Of a stretch of DNA of 64,000 nucleotides, positions 45,120 to 55,885 are shown one piece after another. A model generated the notes under the pieces. That model was not told where the DNA came from and did no database searches. It saw nothing but the letters and a program-made list of their open reading frames with translations. Location: positions 46,530,929 to 46,594,928 of the forward strand of contig CM055099.1 in assembly GCA_029204225.1 (NCBI GenBank), read 5' to 3'. Source of the stretch: Diphasiastrum complanatum (lineage: Eukaryota; Streptophyta; Lycopodiopsida; Lycopodiales; Lycopodiaceae). The translations under genes and the position numbers were made by a program. Numbering within the stretch: position 1 is the stretch's first letter; each line of letters begins with the position of its first letter.

Positions 45120-46230
45120 AAAAATTATTGTAAAACGTTTCCCACTCAACAGATTGCAACAATGGAGGAGATGGGGGAAGTGGTGGTTGGACGGATGGGA
45201 CTACGGATAGGAGACGTGATTTGAAGAATGGGAGAAGAATGGATGGGGCTGGTATGTATCGGGCTAGTGCGCATGTGGGTAGATGGTGTAGGTTATGCAG
45301 TGAAGGAGGGCGACTGTTGGCCTTCCAACAGTAGCACGAGTGTGTCTTTTGGGGGTGAGCTAGCGGATGGAGAGGTAGGTGTAGACGTTTTAACACCTAG
45401 ATTTTCTAGGTGGGGGAAGGCGAGGACAGTAATCAGACCACCATAGGTGATCCGGGTAGGGCGTTTGAAAGTGGCCTACAACTCCTCAATGAGAAGCGAG
45501 GCCCAATCATAGATGTCTGATCCTTCCATCATGGTCATCATAACTATGACTTGTTTGGACACGCGGAGGGGGCAGTACGATGGCAGACATAAAGTCGATC
45601 GCATCATGGAGATTTGGTTTCTTGATTTCCGAAATCAAGTAGTCATCATTGGTTTTTGTCTTGATATCACATTGATCTGGAAGGAAAAAGATGGACACAT
45701 CGAACTTGGTAAGGCCTCGGGAGAATGGTAGGTGGGGGGTGTGCGGAAGGCTAAGCGCCAATGAAATCAGCACTAGATCTAGGGTGACTATATGGTCTTG
45801 CCCTTTGTAGGTGACGATGAAATGATCGATGTCGAAGGTGGAAAAGGCTTTCTAGACTATAGAATAGTCCTGGAAGAGGGGTACTTCCATGGCGCCTAGG
45901 CCCATGACAGTCAAAACTGCTAGGCAGCCATCAGTGCAAAGAGTCGCAATCTCTTGCTTTGTGAGTAACGGAAGTATGGTAAACTGCGAAGGTGCGCAAG
46001 CGATCAGGGAGAAGTATCTCCCTCCTCTTAGTTAGGGGAAGTGGATGAGGTTGGGGAAGAGGATAGAGATCCGGTCTGCTGAGGGTGGATGGTGAGGTAG
46101 CGGTTCACGAAGATGTGGTGGGCCTGGAGGATCAGTTGGGACTATGGCGGAGCTACACTTCTGGTGAGTCGGACTCTTTGTCCAAGGAGAGCAGCGGTGC
46201 CCGAAAGACGACGTTTCAGTGCCATGGGAT
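45120..46230 (-). pseudogene. G4: extra Gypsy ORF, N-terminal domain, diverged
   Basis: The minus-strand reading contains FDIDHFIVTYKGQDHIVTLD (about 45830-45770) and NDDYLISEIKKPNLHDAIDF (about 45650-45590). These align with the G3 extra ORF blocks FYITFQGATHKVRVTEAALA and DGYFLEAITEPSIHAVAQLL in the same order. Stops and frameshifts are frequent, and the lower end is low-complexity and proline-rich. This is a second member of the unrecognised domain seen at 16317-18177, well diverged from it. Confidence 0.5.
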
Positions 46231-46600
46231 TGATCGGAGGTATGAGGGTCAAAGGAGGAAGTAGAGGCTGTACTAAAACTAGGGCGTTGATGGTGAGTTA
46301 GGATAGAGTGCGAGTCAGGAGTTGCAAGTCAGCAGGCTGTCAGTGAGTTAGGCGAGTCAGAGTGAGAGTCATAAAAAATGGTGGATATGTTGTGTGGAAA
46401 GCACGGGTCTGATGGCAAGTCAAGAAAAAGCTGCAATCAATAAGAAAAATGAGGGTGCGAGTTAAAAAGTCGATGAGTCTGGAGGAGCACGAGTCAGAAT
46501 GCGAGTCAGGACGTGAGTTAGAAAAGTAAGAGTATTCTCTGACTCACACCTATATATAGGGGTTTTCCTGACTCGCCTACTATTATTTTTGGAAGTTGTC
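46231..46600 (-). repeat. G4 spacer with repeated GCGAGTCAGG motif
   Basis: Plus-strand copies of GCGAGTCAGG or variants lie at 46309, 46325, 46351, 46490 and 46501. Reverse copies lie at 46537 (TCTGACTCACA) and 46567 (CCTGACTCGCC). A palindromic CCTATATATAGG lies at about 46549-46560. The segment lies directly upstream of the G4 N-terminal domain, as the GGCGAAGG array does in G3. Confidence 0.55.
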
Positions 46601-47279
46601 AATTTTAAATTACCAATGTTTGCACTATGCACAGTCCGTTTCTCGATTGGCTGCCAGATTTGCGAGATTTTCTAATTAGAAACTCCCGTTGTTTACTAAA
46701 AATGGCAATTTTTTCAAGAATCGAGCCTAACTTGCAATTAGGCTGGAATTTTTTTGGACAGACTTGACCATGCGTTCATTTGCAATAGAGAACAATAATG
46801 GTAGGGGCAAGGACGATTAAATTTGGCAATAGTGCTCCTTTCAAGTCGTTCAGGACATTTCTAGGACGTTTTTGCAAGGAAAACAGAGAAAAAAGAGAAA
46901 GAGAGGTAGGTCAAGATTTTTACATGGAATTTTTACATGGGTGAGGGTAGTTTCTACAAGGTGGGATTTTCTTCTTACAAGGTTCCATAAGCACCTTCTT
47001 TAATCTACCTGCACATCTACAACGAAACGGAACAGAGGACTCCCGAAAACATCACAAAAATAGCCAAAATCCTTAACTTGGACAAAACCAGTAAGGAGTG
47101 GAAAAACAAATATATTCTTGTTCGTCTTCAATGCAATCTGATAAATATGAATGAGTTTTGAATTAGAGAGGGGAGAATCCAGAAAGGCAGAGAAAAATAA
47201 TAAAAAACTAATCTAATGAGATACTAAAAATAAGTGGTAAATTGCCGTCTAGAGCAGTGGAGAACTCTAGTATGGCAAT
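46601..47279. other. Unassigned spacer
   Basis: No convincing coding sequence or element end. A/T-rich, between the motif array and the coiled-coil fragment. Confidence 0.4.
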
Positions 47280-47880
47280 AAATTGCTTCTTCAATATTTT
47301 CAGTGCAAAGTCGGTGTTCTTGAGGGCCTACTTGTCTTCTTGGAGCGTGGCGCGTAAGGTTGCCAGCTCGGTATCTTTTGTTGTCAATATGGCCTCATGA
47401 CTCTTTGTTGGTCCCTGTACAACTGGAGTGCTCTGGCTGAATGATCTTTATAATATTCTGCCAGCTTCCGTGGAGTTTCTAGGCAGCCGGTGTCTCTTCC
47501 TCTACGGTGGCTACCATATGGTTCGATGCAGCTTGTATGGCCTGCACTTGTTGGCTGCTTGTTGGACTTTGAGCTCTAGGACCGCCTGTTGGACTGCAAA
47601 GTTCTCCTGGACTCTCTACATTTCTATCTGCTCCCTTGAGACATTACGTTCCAAGGTGCAGATATAATCTTTGAGTGATCTCTCGTTGGTTTTGAGAGAT
47701 TTACGCTCTTGTTCCAGCGCCTTTGCTTTGAGCACTAAGTGCTCGTGATCATATTGATACGTTTGCCGGGCTAATTTCTCTTGGACAAGCTCGGTCCAAA
47801 GGGTGTGTTGTTGAGCTGCTAGTTCTGCTTTCCTGAGCTGGTCCTTGAGTTGTTGGATATGTGCCTGGCTCTCAACTCTC
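47280..47880 (-). pseudogene. Coiled-coil fragment of an extra Gypsy ORF
   Basis: The minus-strand reading gives a long charged helix: HIQQLKDQLRKAELAAQQ (about 47850), ARQTYQYDHEHLVLKAKALE (about 47760), SLKDYICTLERNVSREQIEM (about 47680). Then come a stop and a further helical stretch with a frameshift (TKDTELATLRATLQEDK near 47350). Composition and position resemble the coiled coil of the G3 extra ORF. It lies upstream of the G4 N-terminal domain instead of downstream, so it is either a different copy or a rearranged one. Confidence 0.5.
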
Positions 47881-47889
47881 TCTTTTTCT

Positions 47890-48487
47890 TTCTCTCTAAG
47901 GCAAAGTATAATTTTGAAGGAAAACTAAATCGATACAAGGCCAGACTGGTCACCAAAGGATTCTCACATATTTCAGATCAAGATTATTCTGAGACCTTTA
48001 GCCCTGGTGTTAAGCATGCTTCAAGTCGACTATTACTTCCTATGCCACTGCAGCCGATTTTGAAGTCCACCAAATGGATGTCCAGACTGCTTTCCTCAAT
48101 AGGACTATCGAAGAAAATCTACATGTCGGAGCTAGAGGGATACGAACAGAAAGGTAAGGAGCACTTTGTGTGCAAAATCCACAAGGCTCTGTATGGTCTG
48201 AAACAGTCACGAAGAGCTTGGTTTGAGAAAATTAATTGGCATTTCTAATCGAGAATGGCTTTATTCCAAACTCGACAAACTCGAATGTCTATTTCGAAAT
48301 CCTTCATAATCATCACTCTTTATGTAGATGATACATTATTGTTTAGTAACAATCTGAATCTACTGAAGGATATGAAATGCATGCTAGCACATGAATATAG
48401 GATGACTGCTGATATGGGTCTAGCCCATTACTGTCTCAGAATTTAGATTCATCAAAATTGATCTAGCAGACAGATTTTCATCAGTCA
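47890..48487 (+). pseudogene. C6 Copia RT fragment
   Basis: Plus-strand RT: KLNRYKARLVTKGFSHISDQ (about 47930), then after a frameshift a block with FVCKIHKALYGLKQSRRAWF (about 48170), then YVDDTLLFSNNL (about 48330) and MTADMGLAHYCLRI. It is cut at 48487 by the C5 LTR. Confidence 0.85.
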
Positions 48488-48951
48488 TGTTATGGCCATA
48501 TTCAGCTAAGGACATGGAATGGCCCTAATATGGTAGACCGGCCCTCCAGTATTTGAGATTGTTAGTCACGCCGAGATTTAATTCCAAGTCAAGGCTTGTT
48601 TGTGACTAATTACCTTGAGAGGACCCAGACACTCTAATTGAGACATATGGAGTGGTGCATGTACCTGTGACGGATATAGGCAGGAGGACCGCATGAAGAG
48701 ATGTGACCTATTTATAGTTGACCTACATGGGGATTGCATGGGTTCATGCACATGAATCTACTTTCTATATATTGAAGTGGGGATTCTCCCGTCGACAACT
48801 TTGGTTTAGGTTACCAATTTCTCTCTTCTCCTCTAGCTTTCACATGGCATGGCTTGGGGGATCTAGGTTTGGTTGGGCGGTTTGGCTCCATAGTCTCTCT
48901 TATTGTGTTTTCCTATCCTCATCTTAGGGATTTTTCGTAGAGATCTTTACA
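48488..48951 (+). mobile_element. C5 5' LTR, same family as C4
   Basis: Starts TGTTATGGCCATATTC and ends AGATCTTTACA. It aligns with the reverse complement of the C4 LTR. No second LTR was found downstream, so C5 is 3'-truncated or ends unrecognised. Confidence 0.8.
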
Positions 48952-48952
48952 T

Positions 48953-48964
48953 TGGTATCAGAGC
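48953..48964 (+). promoter_or_regulatory. C5 primer binding site, tRNA-iMet
   Basis: TGGTATCAGAGC one base after the LTR. Confidence 0.88.
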
Positions 48965-50790
48965 TTGGCTAAGATGTGGTCATGGATGGGATGCTCTACA
49001 TCGAATTGGAAGTTGGGAGCACTTGGATTTACATCCCAGTGGAAGTGCTTTTTTTTTTAGGGAATTGGAGTTGGAATTACTAATTTCGGTGTAAAGCATG
49101 CTTGTCAAATATGTGGGTAGAGTGCTCTTCTACTTGGTGGACTTTGATTATAGATGTTGAAAATCGTGTGATTTTATTCAAAATTCCTGTTTTCTTGAGG
49201 AAGCTTTCAATGATGTGGACCCATCTGCATGTGTAGATCTTATTGTATGGATTAGTAGCTTGTGTTCATAGATAAGTTGATGGTTGAGTGGATTTATCTA
49301 GTTTTTATGGACTATTATCCATTTTAACATGATTCCAGTGAATGCATGTTGAGGATTTGTAATTGTTATATGTAAAATCCTCCAGAAACTGCATAGTAGA
49401 AACATAGATGGAAGTTGTGGTTATTCTTACTTTGGAGCAGCATAAGAAGCTTAGGAATTTCCTGAGTGTTGTAACACTGTGGGAAGAATCTCCTGAAGGT
49501 AGATTTTTGCCTACTTTAGGCTAAATTTTCTCTATCTCAGGATACAGATAAGAGATCCTATCAATAGGATGTTAAATCTCTGTGCTTTTGCTTTAGGAAA
49601 TCTTGGGTAAACCTGTTGGGTTCCAGAAAATGAGGATAACTGTTGGGATAACCTCAGAATCCAACTCCTTGAATGCGCTCCCTGCAAATCGTTGTTCCTT
49701 CTTTTGGATTCTTCTTAAACTGTTCTGTTACACGATTTCCATGTAGGTGGATCTGATACCTGCATCTGGCAACAAATTTCAGTAGTGTTATGCATGGAAA
49801 TTCACGCTATCCATGGACTGCGTGGAAGTTCATGGAAGATTTCAGTAGGAGAGATGATGGAGCTCCTGGTAGCAAGAAGGTAGGGTTTAGTTGCGATTGA
49901 TTCCAACTAGTAAGGCAAAGTCTGAAACCCGAGCAGTTGTAGCAACCTTTGTGAATGCAATTTCCTTCTTGGCCCATGCGCTTGAAGCCTATGGCAGCTG
50001 ATGTTGACTTGTTATCCTTCTGACGGCACATCTATGAGCATTAGTAAGATACTGATTTGTAATCAGTATTGATTCACAAGGTCCAGTAGCCAGGGAACTG
50101 TGTTTGCTGGCTGTAGAAACACATTTTTTCCCCCTTGCATCTTGATGCTAGTAGAGGGAGTATTCATACCTCTTGATGGATCGTATGCGTTTGCTTGTGA
50201 AAGGACTAGCTGGCATGTGAGGAAGGCTGAGGAGCAGTTGGTTGCATGTCTGGAAGGCTGAGGAGGTCGAGATACAGCTGGATGAGGGATGAGAGGCTTT
50301 TAGGTTTTTCCAAAACACCCTAAGTTTGTGGACCAAAAGTTGCATGTTATGCGTTAGGTTTTGTTACTTGAATAAACCCTTGTGGGTTTTGGGTAGGTTT
50401 TGGCTTGTTTTGCATGTGAGGGAAGCCTTTTATTGGCATTGGATTTTTTTCGTCATTGGCTACTCTTCTGGCAACTACATGGAAAATGGCTAGATCTACT
50501 AGTTGGTAACCATGAGAAAAAACCTATATCGATTCAGGAAGACGATTTTAAAAAATCTGACTAGATTGATGAGGGAGAATGAATTATTGACTCTCTAGGC
50601 CATAACATTACAAGATATTCGTTCCTCATGGGTTACCTTTTCCAAGACGGTATCCAGTTCAAGAAAATTTAATTTTCCTGGTACTGTGCTTGATGGTGAC
50701 TAAATGTTGGAAGCATGTGTTCTTTCCAGATTAGAAGTCAAAATTGAATTTTTCTTACTTTTGAATTTCAAGTTTGGTTAAAATTTGAAA
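48965..50790 (+). other. C5 leader and unassigned DNA
   Basis: About 1.8 kb with no recognisable coding sequence. The first part matches the C4 leader; the rest is not placed. Confidence 0.45.
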
Positions 50791-51450
50791 TCAGTTCTAG
50801 TTGATATTAATGATTAAAAATGGGTCAAGTGAACGTTTGGGCAAGATACTCGTCAAAATTGAATTTAAAACCATCAAACTTATTAGAGCAGTAAAATCTT
50901 GTTTGGATGTCAAAAAGGAGCTAGCTCTAGGCCTCCTCAAGAAATTTTCAAAGTGTGGTAAGTTATGTGAGGCTTGCACTCTCTCAAAGGCTCACAAGCT
51001 ACCGTTCTCAAGGTCTACCACAAGATCTTCCACTCCTCTAGCTATTATACATTTGGATGTGCATAGCTTCTCTAAAATATCTAATGGAGGTGTAAAAGAT
51101 TTATGTATCATTATAGAGGATCATTCAAGATATGCTTGGATCTATCTTTTGCCTATGAAGAGTATGGTGTTTGATTCATTTGTGAAGTTCAAAACGTTAG
51201 TTAAAAATCAACTTAATACTAAGTTCAAAGTATTAAGATGTGATAATAGAGGAGAGTAAATCTCTAATAAGATGATAGAATTTTGTGAATCTAATGGCAT
51301 TAAGAGAGAGTCAACTTGTCTTTATACTCCTCAACAAAGTAGAGTGACCAAGAGGAAAAATAGATCTCTTTGTGAGTGTGCTAAGGCCTTGAGGCTATAT
51401 GCCTCTCTTCCAAAACCATTTTGGGGTGAAGCCAATAGAAATTTATTTTG
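50791..51450 (+). pseudogene. C7 Copia integrase fragment
   Basis: CEACTLSKAHKLPFSRSTTR (about 50970), IIHLDVHSFSKISNGGV (about 51045), HSRYAWIYLLPMKSMVFDSF (about 51120), VLRCDNRGE followed by a stop at 51257, then YTPQQSRVTKRKNRSLCECA (about 51325-51385). The third catalytic position reads K in VTKRKNR where Copia integrases have E. It resembles the C1 integrase but is diverged. Confidence 0.85.
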
Positions 51451-51678
51451 ACCTTCAGATTCAAAATCTATTTCAATTCTTAGCTTGGATCAAAGGATCG
51501 GATCGACTCGAAATCTATTATGACCTTGAATGTTAAAATAAAAAATTTGACCCATGTATCTATTTTGATCTCTAAGGTCAAAATCAAAATGTTCAACCCA
51601 TGTGTCTATTTTGACTCTTATATTGTTTTCAAGTGTGTGACATTTGTCAGCTATTTAGCAAGCCCCATTGTGCTCGTC

Positions 51679-51922
51679 GGGGACATGTCTTGAGTTTGTC
51701 GATCGAATTTGGCCATATTGGGCCCGACTGACTTTGGCAGGTGGTAGGCCAATTTTAGGACGCTTGTCAAGGACATGTAGTTTGTGAGTTTCCTATATGT
51801 ACAATTTTCTTTGTAATACATTTAACTTTTGTTGTGCCATCTTTGAGAGTTTGAAAGGCGTAGCTATGGTGATTGTTTGATGTGATCTACATACTTCACT
51901 AGATCCTTTCATAAAGTTAACA
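51679..51922 (+). repeat. Direct repeat, left (possible degenerate 5' LTR end)
   Basis: Aligns with 53830-54057 from GGGGACATGTCTTGAG to AAGTTAACA. Both contain TTTCTTTGTAATACAT and end identically, and TGG follows this copy. Confidence 0.6.
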
Positions 51923-53600
51923 TGGTTTCCTTCAATTTGATATTCAGGAAAAGATTCAGGGCAATGGAAGTAAGAAAAGTTTTGGTAGAATTTCGGGAAA
52001 AACTTGCAGTTTCAGTGGTTTCGGGAAAATCATCGTTGATGGCTACATAATTCACTGTGTAGGCAACTAGTTGACGCAATTAGATTTGCAAGGGAGCTAT
52101 AAAGATTAGTGTTACATAGCCAGGGCAATTTTCATGGTTACTTGGGTGGAAATTAGCAAATGTTTTAGAAATTTCTGGTTTCAAGAGGTGTTGACAGATT
52201 TCTTAGAAAATCAGCCAGTTTGGAGTCAATACCACACCAATTTCTAAGCTGTAAATTGCTTCAACAAGCCGTAGGTAGGATAAACTCCTTGATGGTGAAA
52301 GCTGCAAGAAGAAGTTCAAAGAAGTCTCAAGAATAGCCTAAGAAACCTCCATTCCTTTCATTGGGGTTTAAAGGCAGAAAAATCATGATCTTTCTCTATA
52401 GTGCATTGTTTCTTGAGCTGTTAGTGGCTAATGAAGGGCGTCCTGGTATGGAGAATTGGCCTACAAATAGTCGTGACTTGTCGAGGTGAGAAGATGGAGC
52501 TGGACTCATGAGAACCAGGGTGGCCATCTCCATGTCAAAACCCTTGAGAAAATGGAAGAAGAAGAGAGAGATGAATGGTCGTGGAGGAAGTCTCGTATCA
52601 TCGTGCATTGCGAACGAGGAGGAGACTTCAACATCTATTGGTATGTGGTGTTCGATGAAGGTGGGTTCACTGCACTAATCCGCAGAGGACCGTGAGATCA
52701 AGTCCAAGATTGATGGGCAGCCAAGACGTGGTGTTGAAGGATGAGATATGTGCCATTGGATTTATTTCAATGGTAGAGATTGTATTGAATGGGACCTTGA
52801 AGAAATGAAGGGCAAACTAGCCTTCATTCTCATTAAAAATCTTTATATTGAAAGGAGATTGGACCCGAAGGGCATGAAAGCCAATTCTTCATTAAAAATC
52901 TTTTTTTTGAAGAACCAGTTCATTTTGCAAGGCCTCTTCTTGGAAGGGACTATCTTTGGAAGGCACCATATTTTGCTGTTCTTGAGCCAAATTTACCCTT
53001 GAAACTAGATGCCCAGAGCTAGTAGACAGAGCAATATTATCGAGTAGAGAGGGACACATTTCGAGAAGTTTTCATCATCATTCCAGTGAGCGGAGTGTGG
53101 GTGATCTAGAGATGGGCTTCATCGCTATTTGGGTACCGTAGGGGATACATCAGACATGAGGCTTGGAGTGCTCATTGGATCGAGATGGTTGATCTTGGAT
53201 GGTGTATGATGACATCTATTTGATATGCTTGGATGTGAGAAAATCTTGGTTACAGGTGTGGGGCCATGATTGAGGATTTGATTTGGCGACCAGTGGTGTA
53301 GCAACGGATCTACAGGTGACAGGTGTTGGTACAGCAAAATACCGTAGTTTGTACAAGCCTAGTTATGTATTTGACGTATTCATGTTGGTTTGCATGAATG
53401 TGTGCTTGCATGTTATCTTGTCACATGAGTTTAGATTTGGCTCAGGGTTATATGCGTTCATGCATTTGCTACGTCAGAAGAAAAATAATCATTTGATATG
53501 CTCAATTGAGTCAAGTACAGAGTTGCAAGACATCCATAACATCTTTTGGATACTCCAGACATTGCTACAAATTACTGTTTTTTCACTCTTATAAAATTTG
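51923..53600. other. Non-coding interior between direct repeats
   Basis: No ORF with recognisable similarity on either strand. The layout suits a non-autonomous LTR derivative. Confidence 0.4.
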
Positions 53601-53604
53601 AGTT

Positions 53605-54057
53605 TTAAGGGAGAGTGCTAAAAATCATGCTTGTTGTGTAAGCTCTAAATGTGATATTGTAACTAGATATACAGTTTATCTAGTTTACTATATTTGGTAG
53701 TAACTAGGACGTGACCCACCAATGTCTTATTAGTCGAGCACTCGTCCTATAGCTAGCTACTTGGATTAGTTGGGTAGTCATATGTAGGAAAATTAGTTGT
53801 GCAATGTTTTATAGTACATGTTATACTCAGGGGCATGTCTCGAGTTTTTCAGTTGAACTTGACCATCTTGGACCCTTGGTAGGCCAATTTTAGGAAACCT
53901 ATTAGGGACATGCACTTTGTGAGTTTCCTATATGTATGGTTTTCTTTGTAATACATATAACTTTTGTGGTGCCATCTTTGAGAGCTTGAGAGATGTAGCT
54001 ATGGTGAATGTTTGACGTGATCTGCATATAGCACTAGATCCTATCAGAAAGTTAACA
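53605..54057 (+). repeat. Direct repeat, right, with purine tract (possible degenerate 3' LTR)
   Basis: TTTAAGGGAGAG at about 53605-53616 looks like a PPT. The following DNA ends with the copy (53830-54057) of 51679-51922. Confidence 0.5.
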
Positions 54058-54197
54058 ACTACTACACAATAATAAGTGAATATTTTTGAGATTTCTATTT
54101 GATTTGATTTGATTTTATCTCCTAATTTTGATATAGCTTTCCCTTCCTCTTCTAAGGCCGGTTCTTCCAATGGTGTCAAATCTGAGAGGTCCAAGTT

Positions 54198-54572
54198 GTG
54201 GATTTGGAATTCTTCCTTCAAAATACCAGTGTAAGTGATGATGATTGTACAAATTTTGATTCTACTCGAAATAGGGCTTTGTTTATAGGCTCTCAAATTG
54301 CTATTACTCTTTCTCCTAATTCCAAATCCTTAAGTACCCTCCCTACTTACAATAAAAATAATGAATCTTTCTTGACATTATTGGACATATCGAAACTTTT
54401 TGATTTCATAGAGGCTGAGGCTCTTTGTATTTTAGGTAGGAACCTTGATGAGTTCTGTAATTTAACTAATTATGAGATTGATGATCTTCTCCCTAGTGTG
54501 GATGATCTAAACAATGATCAAATTTTATCCAAGAAAGATTGCTTGAAGATGGTTTTTGAGCGAATGCATTAA
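54198..54572 (+). CDS. Unrecognised ORF, 124 codons
   Basis: Open frame translating to an acidic, soluble-looking sequence (LLDISKLFDFIEAEALCILG, then EIDDLLPSVDDLNNDQILSK). There is no ATG at its beginning (the frame opens on GTG), and a neighbouring frame upstream (FPSSSKAGSSNGVKSERSK) looks like part of the same protein. After the stop at 54570 the reading continues for about 25 codons (EGDLPTKEEFVRFQSQLGFL). This suggests a decayed gene or an exon. No family recognised. Confidence 0.3.
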   Translation: MDLEFFLQNTSVSDDDCTNFDSTRNRALFIGSQIAITLSPNSKSLSTLPTYNKNNESFLTLLDISKLFDFIEAEALCILGRNLDEFCNLTNYEIDDLLPSVDDLNNDQILSKKDCLKMVFERMH

Positions 54573-54639
54573 AATGAAGGTGATCTTCCTACTAAAGAGG
54601 AGTTTGTCAGATTTCAAAGTCAACTTGGATTTCTAGAGC

Positions 54640-55490
54640 CAACTAACTGTCTATGCTTTGACCTCATTGACATCGAGAGCTGGACACAATATTGACAATG
54701 AGATAGTCATTGAAAAAGACAAAGTCGAATGTGTAAGTTTTATATCTTGAATTGTACTACTTTATAATTTAAATCAGATTTTATATTGGATGAATTGTAG
54801 ATAGTTTTGGATGTAATTGTTAGTTTTCTTTAACTTTGATCTCTTGTGTTAGTAGGTCATCCAATGTTTCACTTAAGCTCTTTTACATGACAACGATGTT
54901 ACCAACTTATAAAGAGTGAAACCCGGATGAAAGTTTTTATCACTTAGTGTACTTTCCAAACTCAAGCTCAATGTTTCAACGGTGAGAGGGTGCTATAGTA
55001 GGTAGCCCGCCTCTGGATGGCGAATACGGAGTACATAGTTCACTTGCTAGCACTACACACATTGTGGCCAATCATATAAAGAGATAATCTTGCCTTTGGT
55101 AAATGTAAACTTGACTAAAATGTATGTACGAGACAGAATCTATCCTTGAGAAATTCTGAAAAGACTTTGTGTTGTGAGATAGCTAGCTAGACTGCCTAGA
55201 CAGCTTTCTCTTCATGAATCATGAAGACATACATTGAATTGGATTAAAAAGAAAAAGAAAAAAGCATGAGCTTTGAAGTGGTAATGTACCATCAGATGAA
55301 CATTCAATAAACCATCGTTAGAACCTTGACATGTAGATTCTGGCTTTTGGGCTAAAATTTGTATGGAAGACTGAAGATTTCATGAGGCTTCATGAAGCAC
55401 CTTGAATTGGGTTGTCTGTAAATTCTTTGTCCACCTCCAAGCACATAAGATTGCTTCAAGTCATCAGTATGTAGCACTCTATTTTTGCTG
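54640..55490. other. Unassigned intergenic DNA
   Basis: No coding sequence, element end or strong repeat was recognised. Confidence 0.4.
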
Positions 55491-55536
55491 AGATTATTCT
55501 GACAGTTTTTCTGCAATAGGAATACCATTTTATCTC

Positions 55537-55880
55537 CTTCATCCTTCAGTTATAAAGTGTAAGATTTGGATTGAGATTATTCTGACAAGTTTTAGGCAAT
55601 TTGGATACTATCTTCTCTACTTCATCCTTCACTTAGGAGGTGGAAGATTCGGATTCTGTATATCAAGCAATCTGTATATGTGCATCTCTACTTCATCAGT
55701 CAGTCAGAAGCTGGAAAATTTGGACTCTGTAATTTAAGCAATCTTACTTTTTCCTTCTCTACTTCATCCTTCAGTTAGAAGGTGGAAATTTTGGATTCTG
55801 TACTTTAACTAAGCAATCTCTATATTTGCTTTTCTACTTCATCCTTCAGTTAGCAGGTGGGACATTTGGATTCTGTATTG
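55537..55880 (+). repeat. Five diverged tandem units of about 75 bp
   Basis: Units begin with CTTCATCCTTCAGTTAG or variants at 55537, 55620, 55691, 55762 and 55837, each followed by GGTGGAA and GGATTCTGTA or variants. The last unit ends five bases before the ATG of the XS gene, so the repeat reaches the gene's start. Confidence 0.8.
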
Positions 55881-55885
55881 TTAGC

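Noticed and set aside
45058-45396. Proline/histidine-rich minus-strand ORF
   Set aside because: Low complexity, and it overlaps the decayed end of the G4 domain. No independent support.
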